Below are positions 7,570 to 15,870 of a stretch of DNA of 64,000 bases, in pieces (position 1 is the stretch's first letter; the number at the start of each line of letters is the position of its first letter). The notes beneath the pieces were generated by a model, which did no database searches, was not told the DNA's origin, and was given only the letters and a program-made list of their open reading frames with translations. Source of the DNA: Actinomyces provencensis. GTDB lineage: Bacteria > Actinomycetota > Actinomycetes > Actinomycetales > Actinomycetaceae. Made by a program: the position numbers and the translations under genes. Location: the NCBI RefSeq assembly GCF_900155435.1, contig NZ_LT700212.1, positions 1,261,857 to 1,325,856 on the forward strand, given 5' to 3'.

Positions 7570-9242
7570 CGCACCCCCTGGAGCAGGCTGGGGCCCTCCT
7601 GGCCGCCGTCGATGACCTCGAGGTCGGGGGCAGGGGTCCACGGGTCGATGCCCTGGTTCATCTGGCGCAGCGTGGCGACGAGGACGGGGCCGTCGGCCCG
7701 CGAGGCCAGCAGACGCAGACGACGCGGCGGGAGTGCCGAGATCTCCTGGAGGGCGGCGGAGAGGTCCCCACCCTGCGCGTCCACCGCCAGGGTGGCGACC
7801 AGACTGCGTGCGAGGGCCCGGTGGGCGGACTCCCGCAGCATCGGCTCCATGACCCCGGCGGCTCCGGGGCCACCCGGTCGGGGCACGAAGAACGTCCCGC
7901 AGGCCTGGGCGACCTGGAGTGCGGACAGGTCGTCGCAGGAGTCCGCGACCAGCACCCGCAGCGGGACCCCCTCACGCGTGGTCGCGGGGTCGGCTCCTGC
8001 GGTGCCCGCGCCCCCGCCCTCGTCGGTCGTCGGCGGCAGTTCCAAGTGCCGGGCGACGCTGCGCGCGAGGTCGACCGAGGCCGGGTCGCAGGGCGCGACG
8101 AGGCACACGCCCGTGGTGGAGGCGCGCGCGGCCTGCACGAGCGCCTGGGTATCCTCGGGATCGGGGTCCAGCAGCGTGACGGCGCCCGCCTGGGCGAGGT
8201 CCTCGACGAGGCCGGGGGCCCGTGTGCAGGCCACGACCATCGCCCGTTCGACCCGCGCCAGGGTGCGCCGCTCCAGCAGCCGCACGCCGCGGTGGGTCAC
8301 CCCGTCGGAGAGCATGTCCTGGCCGATGAGTTCGTCGGGGCGCGCATCGCAGACCTGGAAGCGCACCACGGTCCCCGACCGGGGTCGCACCGCCAGGGGG
8401 GCGGAGGTGTCGACGTGGAGGCGCCACTCCCCCACACCGAAGAGGTCGGCCCGTCCCACCACCGAGTGGCGCACCCCCAGGCCGGCCAGTGCGTGGCGGG
8501 CGGAGGCGGCGTCCTCCGAGGTGCCGTGCAGGACGATGTCGACGGTGAAGGCGCGTCCCGGCGCGGGGACCTGGGGTCGTGGGGAGGCTGCGCCGGGCGA
8601 CCCGGCCAGGTCGGCGAGCATGTGCACCAGGGAGTCCAGCATCGAGTGGTCCGAGCGCACGGTGGCGTCCAGGGAGGCGAGCAGCAGTGCGAGCACCGCC
8701 GCGCCCGCGTCCACCCTCCCCGTGGAGTCGTTCGTCGCGTTGACCAGTCCGTACTGCGCCTGGGCGGAGAAGACCGCCACGAGGCCTCCCACGTCGGGCA
8801 GTGTGTCGCCCAGGGTCTCCAGCTCCGAGGTCCCCTCGTCGAACATGGACTCCAGGGCCAGGGACCAGTCCATGTGCACGCCCTCGCACTCCCAGGGGTT
8901 CGCACGCAGCATGCGCGCCACGTCGACGGGGCGCAGGGACTGGGCGCCCCCCAGCGCCTGCGCCCAGGTCGCGAGCACGGCCCCGAGGAGGACACCGACG
9001 TGCCCGACCCCGCTGCGCACTGCGGCGTCGACTCCCACCTCCAGTGCGGACTCGAAGGAATCCGCGGGCTCCAGTTCCCCCACGGCGCGCGCCAGCGCGT
9101 CCAGGGTCAGCGCGGCGTTCGACCCGGTGTCGCAGTCCTGGCCGTCCGACCCGTCGAGGTCGTCGATGAAGGCCCGCAGCCGCCCCGCCTCGTCCGCTGC
9201 GGTGCGCAGGGTCTCCGCGAGCGTCCCCGCAGTGGGTTCCAC
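7566..9242 (-). CDS. DAK2/DhaL-domain protein (FakA/YloV family)
   Basis: The family comprises fatty acid kinase A and related dihydroxyacetone kinase-like proteins that phosphorylate acyl groups delivered by a DegV-type FakB partner. The N-terminal domain has the nucleotide/Mg-binding pattern CDTGSN, close to the canonical DGDTGTN. The 558-residue length and three-part layout (DhaL domain, middle domain, C-terminal domain ending near VIDGG) fit FakA. GTG 9242 is chosen because GGAGG lies 7 nt upstream and the domain begins soon after. It is translationally coupled to recG. No FakB/DegV gene is present in the window, so the substrate is unproven. Confidence 0.78.
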   Translation of the reverse strand: MEPTAGTLAETLRTAADEAGRLRAFIDDLDGSDGQDCDTGSNAALTLDALARAVGELEPADSFESALEVGVDAAVRSGVGHVGVLLGAVLATWAQALGGAQSLRPVDVARMLRANPWECEGVHMDWSLALESMFDEGTSELETLGDTLPDVGGLVAVFSAQAQYGLVNATNDSTGRVDAGAAVLALLLASLDATVRSDHSMLDSLVHMLADLAGSPGAASPRPQVPAPGRAFTVDIVLHGTSEDAASARHALAGLGVRHSVVGRADLFGVGEWRLHVDTSAPLAVRPRSGTVVRFQVCDARPDELIGQDMLSDGVTHRGVRLLERRTLARVERAMVVACTRAPGLVEDLAQAGAVTLLDPDPEDTQALVQAARASTTGVCLVAPCDPASVDLARSVARHLELPPTTDEGGGAGTAGADPATTREGVPLRVLVADSCDDLSALQVAQACGTFFVPRPGGPGAAGVMEPMLRESAHRALARSLVATLAVDAQGGDLSAALQEISALPPRRLRLLASRADGPVLVATLRQMNQGIDPWTPAPDLEVIDGGQEGPSLLQGVR

Positions 9243-9563
9243 GGTGTCCTCCAGGGTCGGTGGCCGGGAGCTGCCTCCCGGTGTCTGGGTGTTCCAGGTG
9301 TCCGGATGCTCTCGATGTCCCGGTACCTGTGTCACTGGTCGTGCACCCGGGCGCGGGGATGCCCGCGCAGCCAAGGTGGTGATGCCACGATTGTCGCCGC
9401 AGGGCCACGCTGTGTGCCACCTGACACGCGGCGCGGGGCCCCACGACTTGGATCGACGAGGGCGGATCGGGTATTCTCTTGTGGTTGCCTGCGGTGGATC
9501 TCCACCGCTGCATGAACCGACCCGCGTGAGCGGGACCCAGAATCTGGAACCGAGGAGAACATC
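9243..9563. other. Divergent intergenic region between the DAK gene and rpmB
   Basis: No gene recognised. It holds the rpmB promoter near its right end; the remainder has no clear signal apart from mild repetition of GGTGTCC/GATGTCC-like words around 9278-9325. Confidence 0.5.
9448..9477 (+). promoter_or_regulatory. Promoter of rpmB
   Basis: A TTGGAT -35 element (9448-9453) and a TATTCT -10 element (9472-9477) are separated by 18 bp in an otherwise GC-rich region, leaving a leader of about 80 nt before the rpmB start. Confidence 0.55.
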
Positions 9564-9755
9564 GTGGCTTCCGTTTGCGACGTCTGCGGCAAGGGACCGG
9601 GCTTCGGCAAGAGCGTCTCGCACTCCCATGTGCGCAACAACCGCCGGTGGAACCCGAACATCCAGCGCGTCCGCGCTCTGGTGGGTGGCACCCCGAAGCG
9701 CCTGAACGTGTGCACCAAGTGCCTGAAGTCGGACAAGGTCGCCCGCGCGATCTGA
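9564..9755 (+). CDS. rpmB: 50S ribosomal protein bL28 (zinc-ribbon form)
   Basis: Component of the large ribosomal subunit. The 63-residue protein has two CxxC pairs (CDVC near the start and CTKC near residue 50), marking it as the zinc-binding C+ form, and the usual basic centre [11 protein letters not shown]. Start is GTG, with a GAGGAG ribosome binding site 6 nt upstream. It is transcribed alone and ends at a strong hairpin terminator. Confidence 0.96.
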   Translation: MASVCDVCGKGPGFGKSVSHSHVRNNRRWNPNIQRVRALVGGTPKRLNVCTKCLKSDKVARAI

Positions 9756-9804
9756 GTCCTGACGGGTCGCGCCCCGTGCGCGTCCCACGGTGCTGAACTG
9801 AGCC

Positions 9805-9840
9805 CGAGGGCCCGGTGGGAGTGATCCCACCGGGCCCTCG
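9805..9840. terminator. Strong terminator between rpmB and thiL
   Basis: A perfect 16-bp stem (9805-9820 with 9825-9840) closes a GTGA loop. It lies between convergent genes and can serve both. There is no long T-run, as is usual in high-GC actinobacteria. Confidence 0.85.
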
Positions 9841-9960
9841 GCGTGTCCGGAGTCCGTGGCCGGAACCCGTGTCCGGTGTCGGGCCGACGGACCCGCGTCC
9901 ACCGATGCCGTCGGGTGAGGAACTCGGTCGATGCGGGTGTCGGCGTGCTGCGCCCGCGCC

Positions 9961-10944
9961 TCAGTGGCGGAAGTGGCCCCAGCCCCCGGAGATGTCGGTG
10001 CCGTCCAGCCTGACCCGCGGGGAACCCTCCGGTTCCACCGCGCCGATGACGCCGATGGGTCGGAACGGGGTGGGCAGCACCACGCGTGGCGGGAAGGCGG
10101 CCAGCATCGGGTGGTCCTCGCCCCCGAAGAGCACCCAGTCCAGTGCGGGGCGCCCACAGGCTCGTGCCGGCGCCTCCAGGGCCCGCACATCGGGGGCGAG
10201 GAGAGCGGGGTCGAGCTCGACGATGACGCCGGAGGCCCGAGCCATGCGCCCGGCATCCATGACCAGTCCGTCGGAGACGTCCATCATCGCGTGGGCGTCG
10301 TGGGCAGCGGCCGTGGGTCCGGCCTCCAGCGGCGGGGTGGGTGCCCGGTACGTCGTGACGGCTTCCGCCAGGTCCCCCAGGACCTCGGCGTCATGACAGG
10401 CCGGGTCCACCAGCCCGCGCGAGAGCAGTTCCAGCCCGGCACCGGAACGTCCCAGGGTCCCGGCGATCGCCAGGATGTCACCTGGTCGGGCGCCGGTGCG
10501 CAGTACCGGGGTCTCGTGCGTCCACCCCTGGGCCGTCACGGAGACCACGACCTCCCCACCGGATGAGAGATCCCCTCCCACCACCCCTGCTCCCGCGAGA
10601 CGCGCACGCTCGCCGAAACCGGCGGCCAGTGCGACCACCCAGTCGACGGGGGTGTCGGGAGGCAGGACCAGGGAGACGACCAGGGAGGAGGTCCGACCCC
10701 CCATGGCGGCCACGTCGGCGAGGTTCTGGGCGGCGGCGCGCGCTCCGATCTCGTCGGGTGAGGACCAGTCCGTACGGAAGTGCTCCCCGCCCACGAGGAT
10801 GTCCGTGGTCACCAGGAACCCCGCCTCGGGAGAGGCCACGAAGGCGCAGTCGTCACCGGAACCCAGGATGGTGCGCTCCCCGGTCGGCAGCACAGCCGTC
10901 AGGAGGGAGATGAGTTCGGACTCGTCCAGGTCTCGCACGCGCAT
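9961..10944 (-). CDS. thiL: Thiamine-monophosphate kinase
   Basis: Phosphorylates thiamine monophosphate to the active cofactor thiamine diphosphate. The 327-residue product has the Mg-ATP motif GSGDDCAF near residue 28, the hydrophobic strand plus VTTDILVGGEHF, the GGDLSSG loop and the MMDVSDGL motif, all diagnostic of ThiL. No other thiamine gene is nearby. A TAGGCT box lies 6 nt before the ATG, suggesting a leaderless transcript separate from the rRNA methyltransferase gene upstream. Confidence 0.95.
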   Translation of the reverse strand: MRVRDLDESELISLLTAVLPTGERTILGSGDDCAFVASPEAGFLVTTDILVGGEHFRTDWSSPDEIGARAAAQNLADVAAMGGRTSSLVVSLVLPPDTPVDWVVALAAGFGERARLAGAGVVGGDLSSGGEVVVSVTAQGWTHETPVLRTGARPGDILAIAGTLGRSGAGLELLSRGLVDPACHDAEVLGDLAEAVTTYRAPTPPLEAGPTAAAHDAHAMMDVSDGLVMDAGRMARASGVIVELDPALLAPDVRALEAPARACGRPALDWVLFGGEDHPMLAAFPPRVVLPTPFRPIGVIGAVEPEGSPRVRLDGTDISGGWGHFRH

Positions 10945-10950
10945 GGACCC

Positions 10951-10956
10951 AGCCTA
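10951..10956 (-). promoter_or_regulatory. -10 box for leaderless thiL transcript
   Basis: TAGGCT on the minus strand, 6 nt from the thiL ATG. The same hexamer and spacing precede hisD and the fadD-type gene. Confidence 0.55.
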
Positions 10957-11036
10957 TCGGGGTGTGGCAGGTGTTCCGCTCCGAAGCGGTGGGCACCTGT
11001 CCACCGCGGCGGCTGACCGGAGGAGTCGAGCGGCTC

Positions 11037-11186
11037 CGGGCGGGCCGAGCACGGACGATTCCGGCCCGGGCGGGCTCAGCACCCACGAACCCGGTTCGGG
11101 TGCGCCGACCACGGACGGATCACGCGCGGGCGGGACAGGCACGGGCGGACCCGGTGCGGGCGGGACCCGTCTGGGCCGAGCGGGCC
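11037..11186. repeat. Five degenerate 30-bp tandem repeats downstream of the TrmH-type gene
   Basis: Units at 11037, 11067, 11097, 11127 and 11157, each opening with CGGGCGGG or a close variant, keep an exact 30-bp spacing. They begin about 30 nt beyond the methyltransferase stop codon. Read past that stop in the same frame they would encode ten-residue Pro/Gly/Ser-rich repeats. Confidence 0.8.
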
Positions 11187-11214
11187 GCCAGCGACCCGGG
11201 AGGGCCCCTGCCCG

Positions 11215-12072
11215 TCAGGAGTGACGGGCGGTGGTCCCGCACTGGGAGGCGAAGAGACACATGGCCGCTGCCGAGGAGACGTTCAACGACTCGGCCTGCC
11301 CGGTCATCGGGATGCGGACGAGGACGTCGCAGGCCTCCTCCTCCTGGTCCGAGAGCCCCTGCGCCTCGTTGCCGAGCACCCAGGCGTGGGGCACCGTCAG
11401 TGCCCCCTCCCCCAGGCGCACGGCCTCGGCGAGCAGGTCGGACAGGTCCAGGGATCCATCGCCGCCCGAGGTGCCCATCACCACGACCCCGCCCTCGTGG
11501 ATCTCCTCGACGACGGAGGCCAGCTCGACACCCGTGGACACGGGGAGGTGGAAGGCGGAGCCAGCGGTGGCCCGCAACACCTTCGGATTGCGCACGTCGA
11601 CGGAGTCGCGGGTCAGCACCACACGGGAGGCGCCCATGGCATCAGCGGTGCGGATGATGGTCCCGGCGTTGCCGGGGTCCTGCGCGCGGACGAGGATGAC
11701 CACCGGTCCCCCGCCCTCGCGCGGCGAACCGTCGGCGACGGCCTCACTGCGGGCCACGGCGATGACTCCCTGGGCGTCGGGTGACATCGCGTGGGCGACC
11801 TCGTCGGTGACCTCGTGCACCCAGCGGGTGGCCGAGCGCGCGGCGTCGACGATGTCGGGGTGCTGCTGTGCGGCTCCCCCACTCAGGTAGACGTCGCGCA
11901 CGTGTTCGCCACGATGGGTCACCAGCTCGCGCACGGCCTGCGGCCCCTCGACGAGCATGAGACCCGAGCGTGAACGCGCTGAGCGCCCGGCCAACCCGGC
12001 AACCCGCCTCACGCGTTCGGCGTGGGGGTTGTCCAGGATGGACGGGCGCTCAGCGTCAGACCGGTCGGACAC
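11215..12072 (-). CDS. TrmH/SpoU-family RNA 2'-O-methyltransferase
   Basis: SAM-dependent ribose methyltransferase of the SPOUT class, probably acting on 23S rRNA. The N-terminal substrate-binding domain (to about residue 110) precedes the knotted catalytic domain, with motif 1 DPGNAGTIIRTADAMG, motif 2 HAWVLGNEAQGLS and motif 3 IPMTGQAESLNVSSAA. Length is 285 residues from a GTG start. Location next to rplT-rpmI-infC is common in actinobacteria. Which nucleotide is methylated cannot be told from sequence. Confidence 0.92.
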   Translation of the reverse strand: MSDRSDAERPSILDNPHAERVRRVAGLAGRSARSRSGLMLVEGPQAVRELVTHRGEHVRDVYLSGGAAQQHPDIVDAARSATRWVHEVTDEVAHAMSPDAQGVIAVARSEAVADGSPREGGGPVVILVRAQDPGNAGTIIRTADAMGASRVVLTRDSVDVRNPKVLRATAGSAFHLPVSTGVELASVVEEIHEGGVVVMGTSGGDGSLDLSDLLAEAVRLGEGALTVPHAWVLGNEAQGLSDQEEEACDVLVRIPMTGQAESLNVSSAAAMCLFASQCGTTARHS

Positions 12073-12092
12073 GGAGTCCCGATCCGTCGGTC

Positions 12093-12476
12093 TCAGGCCT
12101 GCTTGGCGGCGTTGACGTCCGCGGGCAGTGCTGCCTTCGCGGTCTCGACGAGCGACGCGAATGCGGCGGGCTCATTGACGGCCAGCTCGGCCAGCATGCG
12201 ACGGTCGACCTCCACGCCAGCCAGGTTCAGGCCCTGGATGAAGCGGTTGTAGGTGAGGCCGTTCTGGCGGGACGCAGCGTTGATGCGCTGAATCCACAGG
12301 CGACGGAAGTCGCCCTTGCGGGCCTTGCGGTCGCGGTAGGAGTAGGTGAAGGAGTGGGTGACCTGCTCCTTGGCCTTGCGGTACAGGCGCGAACGCTGAC
12401 CGCGGTAACCCGACGCCTGCTCCAGGACGACGCGACGCTTCTTGTGGGCGTTGACGGCCCTCTTCACACGTGCCAT
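12093..12476 (-). CDS. rplT: 50S ribosomal protein bL20
   Basis: Early-assembly protein of the large subunit that binds 23S rRNA. The 127-residue product has the basic N-terminal helix ([14 protein letters not shown]) and the conserved [17 protein letters not shown] segment. An AAGGAG ribosome binding site precedes the ATG. It is last in infC-rpmI-rplT. In several bacteria bL20 represses its own operon; no L20-binding structure was recognised here. Confidence 0.97.
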   Translation of the reverse strand: MARVKRAVNAHKKRRVVLEQASGYRGQRSRLYRKAKEQVTHSFTYSYRDRKARKGDFRRLWIQRINAASRQNGLTYNRFIQGLNLAGVEVDRRMLAELAVNEPAAFASLVETAKAALPADVNAAKQA

Positions 12477-12508
12477 TTCTCAGTTTCTCCTTGGTGCGGA
12501 CGGGCCGG

Positions 12509-12703
12509 TCAGATGCCCAGCAGGTTGCGGACGCGCTTCTGGTCGGACTTGGCGACCGGCTGGTCGGAAGCCAGACGACGCTTCTTGCGGCTCGACTTGT
12601 GCTCGAGGAGGTGGCGCGCACCTGCCTGCTCACGCATGAGCTTGCCGGAGCCGGTCTTGCGGACGCGCTTCTTCGTCCCGGAGTGGGTCTTGTTCTTGGG
12701 CAT
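12509..12703 (-). CDS. rpmI: 50S ribosomal protein bL35
   Basis: Small basic ribosomal protein of 64 residues starting MPKNKTHSGTKKR, with the usual GSGKLMREQAGARH and DQKRVRNLL segments. It lies 32 bp before rplT and 59 bp after infC, in the classic operon. Confidence 0.97.
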   Translation of the reverse strand: MPKNKTHSGTKKRVRKTGSGKLMREQAGARHLLEHKSSRKKRRLASDQPVAKSDQKRVRNLLGI

Positions 12704-12762
12704 GTCTTCCATTCCTTCTGTGTCGAACGCGGGGCCCGATCGGGGTCCTGCGTCTGAGCCAT

Positions 12763-13389
12763 TCACCGTGCGGCTTCGGCCCCGCGAGCCTGGTCCCTGG
12801 TGGAACGCTCGGCCCTCTTGTCCTTGCGAGCCTCGCGCTCGGCCTCGCGGCGCTGGCGCTGCTCGGTGATCGCGTCGGCCTTGCGGCGCGTCGGGGCGAG
12901 CACCATCGTCATGTTGCGTCCGTCCTGGCGGGGCATCGACTCCACGGTCGCCAGGTCACCGACATCCTCCGCCAGCCTCTGCAGCAGACGCACGCCCGCC
13001 TCGGGACGTGACTGCTCGCGGCCGCGGAACATGATCATGACCTTGACCTTGTCCCCCTGGGTGAGGAAGCGCACGACGTGCCCCTTCTTCACCTCGAAGT
13101 CGTGGTCGTCGATCTTCAGGCGGAAACGGATCTCCTTGAGCTGCGTGTTCGCCTGGTTGCGGCGGGCGTCGCGAGCCTTCTGGGCGGCCTCGTACTTGAA
13201 CTTGCCGTAGTCCATGAGCTTGCAGACGGGCGGCTTGGCGTCGGGCGCGACCTCGACGAGGTCGAGTCCGGCCTCCTCGGCCAGTCGGAGCGCGGCGTCG
13301 ATACGGACGACGCCGACCTGCTCCCCGCCGGGTCCGACGAGGCGGACCTCGGGGACTCGGATGCGATCATTGATGCGGGTCTCGCTGAT
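12763..13389 (-). CDS. infC: Translation initiation factor IF-3 with probable ATC start
   Basis: Keeps ribosomal subunits apart and checks the start codon and initiator tRNA. The family body begins [17 protein letters not shown] and includes [16 protein letters not shown] and the C-terminal RNA-binding domain with [10 protein letters not shown]. The last 35 residues are a charged Arg/Glu/Lys tail. AAGGAG lies 7 nt upstream of an ATC codon that encodes the first residue; no ATG or GTG has equal support. A rare AUU/AUC start is known in infC of other bacteria and lets IF-3 repress itself. An upstream in-frame GTG (about 13 codons earlier) is the alternative. Confidence 0.93.
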   Translation of the reverse strand: MSETRINDRIRVPEVRLVGPGGEQVGVVRIDAALRLAEEAGLDLVEVAPDAKPPVCKLMDYGKFKYEAAQKARDARRNQANTQLKEIRFRLKIDDHDFEVKKGHVVRFLTQGDKVKVMIMFRGREQSRPEAGVRLLQRLAEDVGDLATVESMPRQDGRNMTMVLAPTRRKADAITEQRQRREAEREARKDKRAERSTRDQARGAEAAR

Positions 13390-13432
13390 GGGTGACTCCT
13401 TCCACGGTGTCAACTGTTCCGGCACGAAGAAA

Positions 13433-13462
13433 GGCCTCCGTGCCATGACGCACACGGAGGCC
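13433..13462 (-). terminator. Attenuator-like hairpin in the infC leader
   Basis: On the minus strand GGCCTCCGTG pairs perfectly with CACGGAGGCC across a 10-nt loop and is followed at once by TTTCTTC. It is an intrinsic terminator about 45 nt before the infC start, so it could regulate the operon by attenuation. Confidence 0.65.
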
Positions 13463-13631
13463 CACAACGACGCGCGGCAGTACCACGTGTCGACGGACCC
13501 GATCCCCTGTACCGCGCTCCCGGTGTTGGCCGGGTCGGGCACGAACCACCGTGACGGGCACGGTGGCGGGCATCCAGGTGGGAGGATCTCCGCTTGCGTC
13601 CCGGGCACAGGTGCCCGGACGGTCGACACAC

Positions 13632-13640
13632 AGGATATCA
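13632..13640 (-). promoter_or_regulatory. Possible extended -10 promoter of infC-rpmI-rplT
   Basis: TGATATCCT on the minus strand fits TGn plus a TATCCT -10 box, about 240 nt before the infC start and upstream of the attenuator. No convincing -35 element is seen. Confidence 0.35.
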
Positions 13641-13769
13641 CCAGCTCGGTCCGGCCCACCAGCAGGGCGGCCCGAGGTCCGGGTGCCGTCCCTCACAGGA
13701 GGGGCAGGAGGAGGTCACTGTCTCGGCTCGCTCACGCGGGGCCCCTGCGCGGCGGCGCGTCCGGGCCGT

Positions 13770-13881
13770 GGGCTGCCGGGCTGCCGGGCCACCGGGCTGC
13801 CGGGCCACCGGGCTGCCGGGCCACCGGGCTGCCGGGCCACCGGGCTGCCGGGCCACCGGGCTGCCGGGCCACCGGGCTGCC
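13770..13881. repeat. Tandem repeat of GGGCTGCC / GGGCCACC octamers
   Basis: Fourteen consecutive octamers with no interruption: eight GGGCTGCC and six GGGCCACC, alternating after the first two, so the higher-order period is 16 bp. It is non-coding and lies between the sseB-like gene and the infC promoter. Such an array is likely to vary in copy number between strains. Confidence 0.95.
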
Positions 13882-13921
13882 GGGAGTGGTACCACTCCCA
13901 GCACCACTCACATTTTGTGAG
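13882..13921. terminator. Pair of dyads downstream of the sseB-like gene
   Basis: GGGAGTGGTACCACTCCC (13882-13899) is a perfect 18-bp palindrome, and CTCACATTTTGTGAG (13907-13921) a 6-bp stem with a 3-nt loop. They sit about 70 nt past the stop of the sseB-like gene and may end the histidine operon, or may be protein-binding sites. Confidence 0.4.
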
Positions 13922-13990
13922 TACTTCCCCCAGGGAAGGTCCACCCGGCCGCACCCGGTGCCGCGAGGCCCCGGAACGTGGTCGGCGAGG

Positions 13991-14998
13991 TCACACCATG
14001 GGCGCCCACAGGGGCACGACCTCCACGCGTTCGGCAGCCACGGACAGGCGTGGGGACCCGGCAACTGCACGGGCCGCCCTCGCAAGGGCTCCCCGCACGG
14101 CCAGGGGTTCGGTGTTGGGGTCGGCCACGAGATCGACCCGGACCGCGACTCCCCCGCCGTAGGACACCCGGACGTCCTTGACCCCACGCTCGACTCCGCA
14201 ACCCGCCAGGGTTCGCAGCTCCTCGCGCAGCTCGGGGTCCCGCCAGGCCGGGAGCCACTCGTCCCCCTGGGCGAGGGCGGACACGGCGGGCCTGGGCAGG
14301 AGCAACTCCGCAGCACCGGGATCGACGAGGACGTGACCGCCGACCTCGACGAGGGCGGTCAGTGCCACCGTGCGGAAGGAGATCGGCATGGGCCGGGCGC
14401 CGGGACGGTCGGAGGCGAGCGCCGCAGCAGAGGTGTAGACGGCCAGGGCAGGACCGGACGGAGTCTCCACCCGGGCGAAGTCCGCCCCGCTCGCATCACC
14501 GATCCCCAGCCCGGCGTGCACGCCGGTCACCCGTGGATCCGCCTCGACCTCGATGGGGACGATGACCCGTTCCGCTGCCAGCGCGGCGACCAGTGCCTCC
14601 AGGCGCTCGGTGGGATCGGACAGGTCCATCGCCCCGGCCGTGCGCGGGAGCAGATCGCCGTGGTCGCCGTCCCCTCGCCTCATGGACAGTCTCTGGGCGA
14701 GGCGGGAACGCTGCTCCGAGGTGAGGGCGGGGACGTGGCCACCACGGGGCGCGCGATGGGGCGTCCCGTGGCCCACCGACCGGTCAGGAGCGGGCAGGTC
14801 AGCACCCGGCAGCAGGCCCTCGGCAGCGGCGGGGAGGCCAGCACCCGGCAGGTCCTCCGCGTCGGCGCGCAGGTCTGCACCCGGCAGGTCTTCGGTGCGG
14901 GCAGGCAGGTCGCCACCCGGCAGGTCTTCGGTGCGGGCAGGCAGGTCGCCACCCGGCACGCCCTCCGGGCCGGTGGGCGACTTCCCCGTCCCGCTCAC
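13991..14998 (-). CDS. SseB-family protein with N-terminal tandem repeats
   Basis: A 335-residue protein. Residues from about 125 on resemble the SseB family found between priA and infC in many actinobacteria (for example [20 protein letters not shown] and [15 protein letters not shown]); its biochemical role is unknown. The N-terminus is unusual: residues 15-62 are four 12-residue repeats of the type [12 protein letters not shown], encoded by 36-bp DNA repeats, followed by another partial copy. The GTG start overlaps the priA stop as GTGA. The repeats may be disordered, and an internal start near residue 100 is conceivable. Confidence 0.75.
   Translation of the reverse strand: MSGTGKSPTGPEGVPGGDLPARTEDLPGGDLPARTEDLPGADLRADAEDLPGAGLPAAAEGLLPGADLPAPDRSVGHGTPHRAPRGGHVPALTSEQRSRLAQRLSMRRGDGDHGDLLPRTAGAMDLSDPTERLEALVAALAAERVIVPIEVEADPRVTGVHAGLGIGDASGADFARVETPSGPALAVYTSAAALASDRPGARPMPISFRTVALTALVEVGGHVLVDPGAAELLLPRPAVSALAQGDEWLPAWRDPELREELRTLAGCGVERGVKDVRVSYGGGVAVRVDLVADPNTEPLAVRGALARAARAVAGSPRLSVAAERVEVVPLWAPMV
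14813..14956. repeat. Four 36-bp in-frame repeats in the sseB-like gene
   Basis: The two units nearest the start are practically identical at DNA level; the next two are diverged. The 36-bp period preserves the frame. Confidence 0.88.
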
Positions 14999-15735
14999 TC
15001 GCCCGCCTCGCCACGTGCGACGGCCAGGGCCTCCTCAAGGGTGAAGGCACCCGCGTAGAGGGCCTTGCCCACGATCGCCCCTTCGACTCCGGACGGGACC
15101 AGGTCCCTCAGGGCCGCGATGTCGGCCAGGGAGGACACCCCACCCGAGGCCACCACGGCGGCGTCGGTGGCTGCGCACACGCGCGCGAGCAGGTCCAGGT
15201 TCGGACCCGACAGCATCCCGTCGCGGGCGACGTCGGTGACGACGTAGCGCTGGCAGCCCGCGCGGTCGAGGCGTTCCATGACCTCCCAGAGATTGCCACC
15301 GTCGCGTGTCCAGCCGCGTGCCGACAGTGTCTCGCCACGCACGTCGAGCCCGACGGCGACCCGGTCACCGAACTCGGCGATCGCCCGCTCGGTCCACTCC
15401 GGGTCCTCCAGGGCGGCGGTACCCAGGTTCACGCGGCGGGCGCCCGCGTCCAGGGCGCGACGCAGGGAGGAGTCGTCGCGGATGCCCCCGGAGAGCTCGA
15501 CGTCGATGGGCAGTTCCGCGACGATCCCGGCGAGCAGCTCCGCATTGGAACCGCGTCCGAAGGCGGCGTCGAGGTCCACCAGGTGCAGCCACTGGGCCCC
15601 GGCCTCCACGAAGGTCCGGGCGGCCTCCACCGGTGCCCCGTAGGAGGTCTCGGTGCCGGCCTCGCCCTGCGTCAGGCGGACGGCCCGGCCCTCGACGACG
15701 TCGACGGCGGGCAGCAGGATCAGGGAATCACTCAT
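14995..15735 (-). CDS. priA: Bifunctional HisA/TrpF isomerase PriA
   Basis: TIM-barrel isomerase acting on ProFAR in histidine synthesis and, in actinobacteria, also on PRA in tryptophan synthesis. The 246-residue product has the first catalytic Asp in [15 protein letters not shown], the phosphate-binding SGGI and ASGGVSS loops and the second catalytic Asp in [14 protein letters not shown]. It follows hisH and precedes the sseB-like gene. No trpF lies in this window, consistent with dual use but not proof of it. Confidence 0.93.
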   Translation of the reverse strand: MSDSLILLPAVDVVEGRAVRLTQGEAGTETSYGAPVEAARTFVEAGAQWLHLVDLDAAFGRGSNAELLAGIVAELPIDVELSGGIRDDSSLRRALDAGARRVNLGTAALEDPEWTERAIAEFGDRVAVGLDVRGETLSARGWTRDGGNLWEVMERLDRAGCQRYVVTDVARDGMLSGPNLDLLARVCAATDAAVVASGGVSSLADIAALRDLVPSGVEGAIVGKALYAGAFTLEEALAVARGEAGE

Positions 15736-15766
15736 GGGGGTGTCCTTCCGGGAGGGGCCAGTGTTG

Positions 15767-15838
15767 AGGAGTGGCGGGTGTGGTACCCGGGGCACGGGCA
15801 GGAGAGGCGCCCGGGGCATCGGCGGGAGTGGTGCCCCG
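15767..15838. repeat. Three degenerate 24-bp tandem repeats between hisH and priA
   Basis: Units of about 24 bp at 15767, 15791 and 15815, each containing a CCGGG or CCCCGG block, lie just downstream of the hisH stop codon. They could encode Ala/Pro/Thr-rich octapeptides but are outside any recognised gene. Confidence 0.6.
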
Positions 15839-15870
15839 GGCGTGTGCACCTCGGTCGCACGGCACCCGCA

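Larger units (their letters stand above)
13390..13990. other. Leader of infC plus repeat-rich spacer
   Basis: No gene recognised. From right to left it contains two dyads (13882-13921), an 8-bp/16-bp tandem repeat (13770-13881), a possible extended -10 promoter (13632-13640) and the infC leader with an attenuator-like hairpin (13433-13462). Confidence 0.6.

Noticed and set aside
9332-9736. Minus-strand frame opposite rpmB
   Set aside because: It lies across the rpmB gene and its promoter and has no domain signature.
13770-13881. Coding repeat (Gly/Pro-rich peptide)
   Set aside because: The 8- and 16-bp periods shift the frame with each unit and no supported gene spans the tract.
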